Assembly: GCA_030746455.1 (NCBI GenBank)
Contig: JASLMQ010000987.1
Location: forward strand, 1 to 11,660
Length of the DNA: 11,660 nucleotides
Direction: 5' to 3'
Source: Candidatus Latescibacterota bacterium
GTDB lineage: Bacteria; Latescibacterota; UBA2968; GCA-2709665
The position numbers and the translations under genes are program-made. The notes beneath the pieces were generated by a model. The model saw only the letters and a list, made by a program, of their open reading frames with translations, did not search any database and had not been told where the DNA came from. The first letter of the stretch is position 1. Each line of letters begins with the position of its first letter. Below, piece after piece: positions 1 through 5,529 of the stretch.

Positions 1-230
1 AGGTTCACCGGAAAGGCGGGGTCCACCCCGATGGGCAGGAACGTGAAAAGCCGCCCTAAGAGCAGATAGAGCGGCGACCCGGGCGGATGCGGTATCCCCA
101 GGGAATAGGAACATGCGATGAACTCACCGCAGTCCCAGAAAGAGAGCGTCGGCGCAACCGTCTTCAGGTACACCCCGAAGGAGATGGCCAGCACGGCGAC
201 TGCGCCGATGCGATGGATCCTCTGACTCAA
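1..230 (-). CDS. DUF2723-family membrane glycosyltransferase-like protein, N-terminal part
   Basis: Seventy-six residues are visible before the gene leaves the window. After a short basic start comes a hydrophobic segment (about residues 6-24, beginning [16 protein letters not shown]), then the family's signature block with the motifs [13 protein letters not shown] and [17 protein letters not shown]. This is the first transmembrane helix and first periplasmic loop of DUF2723/TMEM260-like proteins, which have a GT-C-type fold. The Asp and Glu in WDCGE are at the usual catalytic acid position of that fold. In this frame a TAG lies upstream with no ATG between, so I chose TTG at 230 as start; GGAG lies 9 nt before it, and the protein then begins [10 protein letters not shown], as homologues do. 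It is expected in the inner membrane, transferring sugar from a lipid-linked donor. The family call is firm; acceptor and donor are unknown. Confidence 0.8.
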   Translation of the reverse strand, partial: MSQRIHRIGAVAVLAISFGVYLKTVAPTLSFWDCGEFIACSYSLGIPHPPGSPLYLLLGRLFTFLPIGVDPAFPVN

Positions 231-310
231 CTCCGCCTTCTCCGATCCCCCGATGGTGATGACGGCCCAGAACCTGTGTAATCCCTTGAAATCTCTCTAC
301 TTTGTTTCCG

Positions 311-339
311 AAGATACGGCCGCGGGCAGGCCTTGTCAA
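311..339 (-). promoter_or_regulatory. Predicted sigma70-type promoter for the DUF2723 gene
   Basis: On the minus strand a perfect TTGACA (339-334) is followed after 17 nt by TATCTT (316-311, 4 of 6 matches to TATAAT). This predicts a leader of roughly 75 nt before the TTG start at 230. The spacing is optimal and the -35 box exact, so this is a good candidate, and it supports a transcription unit that starts here. It lies about 75 bp from the oppositely directed antitoxin promoter. Confidence 0.55.
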
Positions 340-413
340 GTGGGGTCGGAGGAGGGCGGTTTGCAGCTCCGCCACATTCCCAGACTGGCGACGCACGCAG
401 TCCCCTTTGGATC

Positions 414-442
414 TTGACACGGCTACAGTTATGACCTAAATT
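414..442 (+). promoter_or_regulatory. Predicted sigma70-type promoter of the toxin-antitoxin operon
   Basis: A perfect TTGACA (414-419) is followed, after a 17-nt spacer, by TAAATT (437-442, 4 of 6 matches to TATAAT). Transcription would start near 449, inside the palindrome described next, giving a leader of about 45 nt before the antitoxin ATG at 493. The arrangement suits an autorepressed toxin-antitoxin operon. Confidence 0.6.
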
Positions 443-444
443 TG

Positions 445-468
445 AGACCATGGTCTTTAAACATGGTC
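445..468. promoter_or_regulatory. Palindromic operator-like site overlapping the predicted toxin-antitoxin transcription start
   Basis: AGACCATGGTCT (445-456) is a perfect 12-bp palindrome. The half-site CATGGTC recurs exactly at 462-468, so GACCATG (446-452) pairs with CATGGTC both at 449-455 and at 462-468. Three half-sites lie just after the -10 box and before the ribosome site. Phd/YefM antitoxins, alone or with their toxin, commonly repress their own promoter by binding such palindromes. Binding here is inference from position and symmetry. Confidence 0.55.
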
Positions 469-492
469 CTATTTCTCCGAGGAGACTCCGAG

Positions 493-720
493 ATGAAGAC
501 GGTCCCCGCCGGTAAGTTCAAGACCCACTGCCTGTCACTGCTGGCAGAGGTCGCTGATACGCATAAGACTCTGGTCGTCACCAAACATGGAAAGCCCCTG
601 GCTCAGGTGATCCCAATGGTGGCAGACTCCGCCCCTGGGGAGAACCCGCTGAAAGGCACAGTCGTCTTCGAACGGGACATCGTCGATCCCGTGGAGGTCG
701 AATGGGAGGCGAAGCTGTGA
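493..720 (+). CDS. Type II antitoxin, Phd/YefM family (VapB-like)
   Basis: This 75-residue protein begins MKTVPAGKFKTHCLSLL. It has the Phd/YefM pattern: a short N-terminal strand, a helix, then TLVVTKHGKPLAQVIP (about residues 26-41), a beta-hairpin that forms the dimeric DNA-binding half. The acidic tail (residues 50-75, with FERDIVDPVEVEWEAKL) is the part that normally wraps and inhibits the toxin. The start is ATG at 493, with GAGGAG (479-484) 8 nt upstream. An in-frame TTG at 442 is rejected because it lies in the promoter and operator. The stop overlaps the toxin GTG by 3 nt, so the two are translationally coupled, as toxin-antitoxin pairs usually are. The antitoxin should neutralise the PIN toxin and repress the operon. 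Confidence 0.9.
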   Translation: MKTVPAGKFKTHCLSLLAEVADTHKTLVVTKHGKPLAQVIPMVADSAPGENPLKGTVVFERDIVDPVEVEWEAKL

Positions 721-1103
721 TCCTTCTCGACACCCACGCCTGGATCTGGCACGTCACAGAGTCGCCGAATCTCTCCCGGGCGGCCTCCAAAGCAGTTGCG
801 AAGGCGGACGATCTGGCCGTCAGCATCATCTCCTGTTGGGAGGTGGCGATGCTCGTAGCGAAGCAGCGAATCGGCTTCTCGATAGACGTGCAGGACTGGA
901 TCGATGCTGCGCTACAGCAACCGAAGGTCAGGTTGCTGCCCATCGACCCAAAGGTGGCCGTCCTCGCCACTCGCCTGCCCGGGGAATTCCACGCGGACCC
1001 CGTTGACCCATTCCTCGCCGCAACCTGCCTCACCTACGGGATCCCCATCATCACCAAGGATCGACGGATTCGCGACTGGGGGCAGATTCGGGTGATCTGG
1101 TAG
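717..1103 (+). CDS. vapC: PIN-domain ribonuclease toxin (VapC family)
   Basis: A 128-residue PIN domain begins MILLDTHAWIW. The Mg-binding acids are present: Asp5 (LLDTHAWIW), Glu42 (SCWEVAML), Asp94 and Asp97 (HADPVDPFLAA) and Asp115 (ITKDRRI). Length and motif order match the VapC-type toxins that pair with Phd-like antitoxins; such toxins cleave RNA, often tRNA or rRNA, when the antitoxin is degraded. I chose GTG at 717, overlapping the antitoxin stop, because GGGAGG (704-709) lies 7 nt upstream and the protein then starts at the family's usual MILLDTHAW. The ATG at 702 would add five residues and would place that ribosome site inside the gene. All catalytic residues are intact, so it is probably active. 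The RNA target cannot be told. Confidence 0.93.
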   Translation: MILLDTHAWIWHVTESPNLSRAASKAVAKADDLAVSIISCWEVAMLVAKQRIGFSIDVQDWIDAALQQPKVRLLPIDPKVAVLATRLPGEFHADPVDPFLAATCLTYGIPIITKDRRIRDWGQIRVIW

Positions 1104-1139
1104 GGCCTCCCCCATCGTCCCACCTGCACCCCGCTCTCG

Positions 1140-1346
1140 CGCTGCCCGATGTCCACCTTCCCGCTCCCGTCCAGGTCGTACGTCGCTTCCGTCGACCCGA
1201 ATGCGCCCGCAAGGGCCACGAAGTCCGCAAAACCGACCTTTCCGCTGCCGTCGAAGTCGACGGCGGCGGCGGTTTTGGGGTCTCAGCTCGGCAGGACAGG
1301 CCAGGAACACAACAAACAGAATCAGGGATGGCGCCCTTCTGGTCAT
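1140..1346 (-). pseudogene. Remnant of a secreted protein: signal peptide plus dockerin-like EF-hand repeats, frameshifted
   Basis: The ATG at 1346, with GAGG 8 nt upstream, opens MTRRAPSLILFVVFLACPAE, a clear signal peptide (possibly a weak lipobox at FLAC). About 20 codons later the homology moves to the adjacent frame. There, from about 1270 to 1145, are two dockerin-type calcium loops, DFDGSGKVGFADF and DLDGSGKVDIG, separated by VALAGAFGSTEATY. The dockerin frame has a TGA at 1283-1285, so one extra base near the C4/A4 run (plus-strand GGTTTTGGGG) would explain the break. The second repeat decays after VDIGQ, just before the toxin gene's 3' end. Repeats of this kind are common near the ends of extracellular proteins in several uncultivated phyla. 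No catalytic domain remains. A small assembly indel plus natural truncation is also possible. Confidence 0.6.
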
Positions 1347-1623
1347 GTCAGATACCTCGGCTGAAGAAAGATGCAGGTCGACTCACTGCGGGTATTTGTT
1401 ACCAGGCCCAAACACCAGGGCGTAGAGAAACCGCACCACCATGGGCTCATCTTCGGCGGTGCGGCTATCTTGTTCAGACCGGCCCTACCCGTGTATGATC
1501 CCTACCCCATCTACCCCGTCTGTCTGACCAAGATCCGCAGCTTTGCGTCCCCGCCTCGCGGCCGGTTTGCCAGATGAGAACCCGCGGTTTGGGTGTGTTC
1601 CGTGGTGACCCGCTTCTATCGGG
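1347..1623. other. Intergenic stretch without a recognisable gene
   Basis: With the pseudogene before it, this makes about 520 bp without an intact gene (1104-1623). Open frames here are short and have no convincing ribosome site or domain. A loose repetition of CTACCC at about 1486-1520 is the only local pattern. It lies downstream of the thymidylate-synthase-like gene and upstream of the dockerin remnant; I see no strong terminator or promoter. Confidence 0.5.
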
Positions 1624-2616
1624 TCAGGCCAGCGTCCTTCCCTCCTCGATATCGCTGATCAGCCCCTCGATGATGTCGATGGACGCCTCGGTGAAGCCCC
1701 ACTGCGCGATCTGCTCCTCGGTCAGCAGGCCCTTCAGCTGCGGCAGCACGAGCATCTCGGCCGCATCTTCGCTGGTGAACGAGCGCGCGATGTAGGCCTC
1801 CTCGTCGAAGTTGTCGAAGAAGCTCTTGATCCCCTGCGATTCGTCCCCGCCCACCAGCGTGAAATCCTGCCCGTAGATGTGCAGGCTCATGCTGTAGTCC
1901 GCGTAGCTGCCGACCTTCACGGGCCGCCCCGCCTTGGTCTCGATATCCCGCGCCAACGCGCTGTGCATATACGTGATCCCGATGACGTTGTCGGCCCAGG
2001 CCTTGAACAGGTCCCGCGAGCGCCAGGACGTGTTCATGTTCAGCACCAGGTTCCCGTCCGCATCCTCGGGGCAGCGGAGCTGGACCTCGCGAAGGCAGGG
2101 CACGTCCTCGGTGAGGAAGGGGTCGACATTGGGCACGTTGGTGGTGGCCACACCCCGGCGGGTGTAGGGCGTCTGCGCCACCCGATCGATCGCCATCTCG
2201 ATCTGGTTGACCGTCTCCCCGTTCACATCGGGGTGGTCGAACAGCCGCTGGTGGTAGGTGTAGGGCCACTCGGTCGCGCCCAGCTCTCCTTCGATGGCGT
2301 CCTTGAGCTGGGCCATGGGGACGACCATGTGGTCCTTCGCACCCATAATCTCGGCGATGTAGGTCCCGATCTCGCAGAACGACGTAGCGGGATACCGCGG
2401 CTGCGCGAAGGGGTCCTTCACCTCGATCAGCACGCGCGCATCGCGGCTGGGCGGATCCAGGTAGGAGCCGTCGGCGTTCCTGCGGTCGTATTCGGTCCGG
2501 ATCTCGAGCCCGTTCTCCCACACGGCCTTGATCGCGCGGAAGTGGGCCTGCGGGATCGAGTCGGCCTCGACGTGGAGTGTCGGCAGCCGTCCCTGTTGGG
2601 TGGCGTCGTTGGGCAT
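1624..2616 (-). CDS. Thymidylate-synthase-like protein
   Basis: This 330-residue protein matches the catalytic core of thymidylate synthase (TS). Arg153-Arg154 (TPYTRRGV) fit the phosphate-binding Arg pair. Cys174 (VPCLREVQL) fits the nucleophile. R199-S200-R201-D202 fits RSxD, Asn210 lies 8 residues after that Asp as in E. coli ThyA, and His246/Tyr248 (SLHIY) fit the substrate-binding HxY. The N-terminal block WPYTYHQRLF resembles archaeal-type TS relatives. The classical hydrophobic C-terminus that closes over folate is not recognisable; the protein ends in an acidic helix. It may methylate or hydroxymethylate a pyrimidine nucleotide, but the substrate is open and it may not be the housekeeping enzyme. 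The start is ATG at 2616 with AAGGGA upstream; the stop is TGA. It is the last gene of the minus-strand cluster, 251 bp after the enolase-superfamily gene. Confidence 0.82.
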   Translation of the reverse strand: MPNDATQQGRLPTLHVEADSIPQAHFRAIKAVWENGLEIRTEYDRRNADGSYLDPPSRDARVLIEVKDPFAQPRYPATSFCEIGTYIAEIMGAKDHMVVPMAQLKDAIEGELGATEWPYTYHQRLFDHPDVNGETVNQIEMAIDRVAQTPYTRRGVATTNVPNVDPFLTEDVPCLREVQLRCPEDADGNLVLNMNTSWRSRDLFKAWADNVIGITYMHSALARDIETKAGRPVKVGSYADYSMSLHIYGQDFTLVGGDESQGIKSFFDNFDEEAYIARSFTSEDAAEMLVLPQLKGLLTEEQIAQWGFTEASIDIIEGLISDIEEGRTLA

Positions 2617-2867
2617 GGCGTGGTCCCTTATCTTGGGGGGAAGCGGAGGGTGTCGGAGGAGGGAGACAGTTGGAAGCAGCCGGGGAGATATGGACGGCTG
2701 AGAATTCTGGGGAATGAGCTGCGGTGCCAGACCCTAACGTAATACAAGAGGTGCGTCCGGTGCAAGTCCGAATCCGCGTCGCCCTTCCAGGGCTAGTTGA
2801 CGCCTTGTTCCGCGCAATTCTTGGGGCTGACGCCCCAGGCTATTCACTACCGCCCCTCCGGGGCTCC
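2617..2867. repeat. Intergenic region with three short GC hairpins (REP-like)
   Basis: Three compact hairpins sit between the thymidylate-synthase-like start and the enolase-superfamily stop: GCCCT-TCC-AGGGC (2781-2793), TGGGGC-TGAC-GCCCCA (2822-2837) and GCCCC-TCC-GGGGC (2852-2864). The first and third share the same 5-3-5 design and the TCC loop. The third begins 3 nt beyond the enolase stop codon, so it could act as a transcript end or 3' stabiliser. None has a T-tract on the minus strand. No clear promoter for the downstream gene is visible. REP-like identity is inference; copy number elsewhere is unknown. Confidence 0.5.
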
Positions 2868-3983
2868 CTACCCTACCTGGTACTTCTCCACCGCGTCCAA
2901 GTCGAGCTCCACACCCATCCCGGGGATCTCGGGCACCACGGCGTGGCCGGCCTCGAAGGTCAGTCCGTCCACGATCAGGTCGTCCTCGCGCGTCCAGCTC
3001 CCCACGAAGTCGCTTGGAAGCACGCAGTTCCGCGGCACGCTGGCCGCGTGCAGGTACGACATCTCCATGATCCCCAGGTCGTTTCCCGACCCGTGCCAGA
3101 TCGGGATCCCCGCCGCGTCGGCGATGGCGGCGTTCTTCACGAAGCCATACATGCTGCCGCCCAGGTTCATGTAGTCCACGGCCTCGGCCTTGATGGCGGT
3201 GATGATGTCGTGCGGATTGCCCAGGTGCAGGGCCACGGGAATGGTGGTTGCCGCGCGAAGCTGCCGGTACCAGTCCAGGTTCCACTTCGCCATCGGGTCT
3301 TCCAGCACGCCCACGTTGCCGAGTGCCTCGAACTCTTTCGCCAGGGCGATCGCCTCCGCCGGCCGGTAGAACCGGCAGTTGGGATCCACCGTGCACTTGA
3401 AGGCCGCATCCGTCGCTTCCAGGATCGCGCGGATCCGGTCCACCATCGGCTCGTCGGACGTACACTTCATCTTCACCCCATGGAAACCGCGCTCGTAGCC
3501 GATCCTGGCATTCTTCGCGGAGTCCGCGGGTGTCTGGTGGCCGATCCAGTAATCGGCTGGCACCCGGTCTCTGTAGGCCCCGCCCAGCAGCGCGTGAACG
3601 GGCAGCCCCAGGGCCTTCCCCACGATATCGTAGACCGCCATCTCGAACGCCTCGTAGGCCGGTCCGGTCTGCCACCCGCCCATGCCCTCCCAATCCCGGG
3701 TCCCTGTTCCCCCCCGGCGGTGGGCCGCGGCATCCGTGAAGATGTGCTGGAGGCTCAGCTTGAGGGGATCCCGGCCCTCCAGCCGCTTCGCGCCCTCGTG
3801 CACCTGCTCCAGAGGGCACCCGCGTCCCGTCTCGCCCAGTCCGTGCAGGCCGTCATCCGTGTTCAGCCGGATGATGTGCTTGGGCACCTCGTCCCACCCG
3901 GCAGCCCCGTGCTCCACGCTGTGCACCCGCCCCGGGATCGTCGGCACGACAACTGTCCACACCTCCGCGTTCGTAATCTTCAT
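2868..3983 (-). CDS. Enolase-superfamily enzyme, mandelate racemase type (probable acid-sugar dehydratase)
   Basis: The protein has 371 residues, the usual family length, with a capping N-domain (1 to about 125) followed by the barrel. Catalytic features are KMK at 171-173, metal ligands Asp200 (VDPN) and Glu228 (LEDP), the Asp270-His297 dyad (VDYMNLGG, IWHGSGND) and a late acid near Asp325. Spacing of the dyad matches mandelate racemase. The third metal ligand, normally Glu, Asp or Asn after the fifth barrel strand, is not obvious: the segment reads VALHLGN, so His253 or Asn256 would have to serve. The KxK plus His-Asp layout is that of racemases and acid-sugar dehydratases; FAH and dehydrogenase neighbours favour a dehydratase. 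The start is ATG at 3983 with GGGGGAG 6 nt upstream; an in-frame ATG 49 codons earlier is rejected, as homology begins at MKITNAEVWTV. The stop is TAG. Confidence 0.92.
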   Translation of the reverse strand: MKITNAEVWTVVVPTIPGRVHSVEHGAAGWDEVPKHIIRLNTDDGLHGLGETGRGCPLEQVHEGAKRLEGRDPLKLSLQHIFTDAAAHRRGGTGTRDWEGMGGWQTGPAYEAFEMAVYDIVGKALGLPVHALLGGAYRDRVPADYWIGHQTPADSAKNARIGYERGFHGVKMKCTSDEPMVDRIRAILEATDAAFKCTVDPNCRFYRPAEAIALAKEFEALGNVGVLEDPMAKWNLDWYRQLRAATTIPVALHLGNPHDIITAIKAEAVDYMNLGGSMYGFVKNAAIADAAGIPIWHGSGNDLGIMEMSYLHAASVPRNCVLPSDFVGSWTREDDLIVDGLTFEAGHAVVPEIPGMGVELDLDAVEKYQVG

Positions 3984-4317
3984 CTGACACTCCCCCGTCA
4001 AAGACAAAAAGAGCGGAACCACCGATGAACACAGACTAACACTGATGAAGGGGCACCCGAACCCGGCGGTTGCGGGCAGGGACCGATCTTGTGCCAGGTC
4101 GGCAGACGACGAGCAGTTCAGTTGAGGCACCGCACTTCAGGTGAGGCCTTACCGTTGGTGAGTTGAAGGTTCGCCTTGGTCCACCACCAGCCGATCCTAC
4201 CTGGACTTCGTTCCAACCTCGATCCCTCGGCCCTCAGTGTCTCTCCATCGGTGTCCATATGTGCCTGTCCCGGTATGCGCCAAGCCGGGATCCATCGGTG
4301 ATAGGGTCTTGATCTTA
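3984..4317. other. 334-bp intergenic region between dehydrogenase and enolase-superfamily genes
   Basis: No gene is seen. It holds a decamer-period repeat (4024-4053), a degenerate inverted relative near 4242-4262, and a near-direct repeat TTCAGTTGAGGC (4117-4128) / TTCAGGTGAGGC (4136-4147), 11 of 12 matching. A 6-bp stem (TCCCGG 4268-4273 with CCGGGA 4285-4290) lies just past the dehydrogenase stop and could be a weak transcript end; it lacks a T-tract. A promoter for the enolase-superfamily gene would have to lie here, but I cannot point to a convincing one. Confidence 0.5.
4024..4053. repeat. Decamer-period intergenic repeat (GATGAACACA-like)
   Basis: Three consecutive 10-bp units are seen: GATGAACACA, GACTAACACT and GATGAAGGGG. 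A related sequence in opposite orientation (CTCCATCGGTGTCCATATGTG, about 4242-4262, degenerate) lies about 190 bp away in the same gap. Sequences of this style recur between genes in many environmental bacterial genomes, from general familiarity rather than a search. Function is unknown. Confidence 0.45.
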
Positions 4318-5316
4318 TTAGGTCATGCGATCGTACTGGTCGACCGTGACCACGTGCTCAACAGCCTCACCGTTGATGAAGCGTCTCACGTTCTCCACCG
4401 CCAGGTCGCCCATATCCACGATCCGATCCTGCGTGGGGCCTGCCGTGTGGTAGGTCAGGTGGCAGTTCATCATGCCCCGAAGCGGCGAGTCCTTCGCCAG
4501 GGGCTCCTGCTCGTAGACGTCGAGCGAAGCATAGATGCGACCCGTCTTCAGCTCGGCGATCAGGGCCTCGGTGTCGATCACGGCGCCGCGCGCGGTGTTC
4601 ACCAGCACGGCCCCGTCCTGCATGCCGGAGAGGACCTCCGCATTCACGTTGTGGTAGGTCTCGTCGACCTTGGGGGCATGAATCGAGATCACGTAGTTCT
4701 CTGCGTAGAGCGTCTTCAGATCGCCCACCCGCTTCACCCCGTGCGCTTCGAAGACCTCGTCGGGCAGGTAGGGATCGTACGCCGAGATCTCGCACTGGAA
4801 CGGCCTGAGCATCTCGACCAGGCTGCGCGCCACCTGCCCAAACCCGTGCAGGCCCACGCGCTGGTACAGAAGGCTCTCCACCCGCGTCTCGGCGTCCTTC
4901 CAGCCCCCGTCCCGATGCATGTCGAACGTCACCTGCGTGGTGCGCCTCAGGCTGGACAGCATCCCCAGCAGGGCCGCCTCGGCCACGGTCGGCCCGATCA
5001 GGGTTCCCCAGTTGGTCACGATGAGGCCATTCTCGATCACCTCTCGCGACACGTTGGAGCGCACGCCGCCGGTGAGATGGCACATGTACTTCAGCTGCGG
5101 GTTCTCCTCCATCACCTTCACCGTCAGCAGAGGACTCCCCCATCCAGTGACCACGATCTCGGCCTGGGTATCGCTGATCGCGGCGGAGTAGACCGCCTCC
5201 TCGTTCGCCAGGCCGTTGCGTATGGTCAGATCAACCAGGGACTTCAGCTCGTCGATCTTGCCGGGACGGAAGAATCGGTGGACATCGCGACCGACGGACA
5301 TTAGAACCTTGGTCAT
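4318..5316 (-). CDS. D-isomer-specific 2-hydroxyacid dehydrogenase (NAD-dependent)
   Basis: This 332-residue cytosolic enzyme has the two-domain layout of the family. The NAD-binding Rossmann motif is GLHGFGQVA (155-163), followed by Asp181 (AYDP) at the end of the next strand, which favours NAD over NADP. The catalytic triad is Arg243 (VNTARGAVID), Glu271 (DVYEQEPL) and His290 (TYHTAG, where most members have PHxAG). The TGG block (82-84) corresponds to the family's carboxylate-binding loop. It interconverts a 2-keto acid and a D-2-hydroxy acid; which one is not readable, but beside an acid-sugar dehydratase a sugar-derived acid is likely. The start is ATG at 5316 with AAGGAGA ideally placed 6 nt upstream. 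The stop is TAA. It lies 334 bp before the enolase-superfamily gene and 213 bp after the MATE gene, so separate promoters are possible. Confidence 0.95.
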   Translation of the reverse strand: MTKVLMSVGRDVHRFFRPGKIDELKSLVDLTIRNGLANEEAVYSAAISDTQAEIVVTGWGSPLLTVKVMEENPQLKYMCHLTGGVRSNVSREVIENGLIVTNWGTLIGPTVAEAALLGMLSSLRRTTQVTFDMHRDGGWKDAETRVESLLYQRVGLHGFGQVARSLVEMLRPFQCEISAYDPYLPDEVFEAHGVKRVGDLKTLYAENYVISIHAPKVDETYHNVNAEVLSGMQDGAVLVNTARGAVIDTEALIAELKTGRIYASLDVYEQEPLAKDSPLRGMMNCHLTYHTAGPTQDRIVDMGDLAVENVRRFINGEAVEHVVTVDQYDRMT

Positions 5317-5379
5317 TTGCTTCTCCTTATATCAGTACCAGATCGAGACGCATCCGGACTCCAGCAGGGCATCCAGAAT

Positions 5380-5527
5380 GCCAGCTTTCAGCTGTCGGCC
5401 TTCAGCTGTCAGCTGAACCAGATCAATGGTTGCGCCAGAAGGCGACTTCCACGCATGCGCGCGATCGTGCGCGGCGCGCCGGTTCTGCTGACAGCTGTTA
5501 GCTGACGGCTGATGGCTGATGGCTGCT
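5380..5527. repeat. Paired inverted heptamer arrays (AGCTGAC-type) around a 71-bp core
   Basis: The left arm (5380-5414), read on the minus strand, is five 7-bp units: AGCTGAC, AGCTGAA, GGCCGAC, AGCTGAA, AGCTGGC. The right arm (5486-5527), read on the plus strand, is six: TGCTGAC, AGCTGTT, AGCTGAC, GGCTGAT, GGCTGAT, GGCTGCT. The arms face each other as an imperfect inverted repeat; CAGCTGTCAGC (5403-5413) pairs exactly with GCTGACAGCTG (5487-5497). The 71-bp middle is GC-rich, with alternating CG/GC stretches. The right arm ends 2 nt from the MATE stop codon. This may be a MITE-like or STRR-like element, or a large 3' hairpin for the MATE transcript. No coding potential is seen. Confidence 0.7.
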
Positions 5528-5529
5528 CC

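Noticed and set aside
2751..2769. GTGCG followed by GGTGCAAGTCC, reminiscent of a group II intron 5' end or part of a cobalamin riboswitch
   Set aside because: Only about a dozen bases match, no other conserved parts follow, and no plus-strand gene lies downstream.
2724..4028. 434-codon plus-strand open frame opposite the enolase-superfamily gene
   Set aside because: It is the antisense shadow of a gene with all its catalytic motifs; the translation is rich in His, Val, Arg and Pro with no domain. The same applies to long plus-strand frames at 1879-2742, 4237-5304, 5512-6336 and 8109-9440.
5326..5331. TATAAG as a -10 box for the dehydrogenase gene
   Set aside because: It overlaps the ribosome site, would give a leader of about 3 nt, and has no -35 partner at the right distance.
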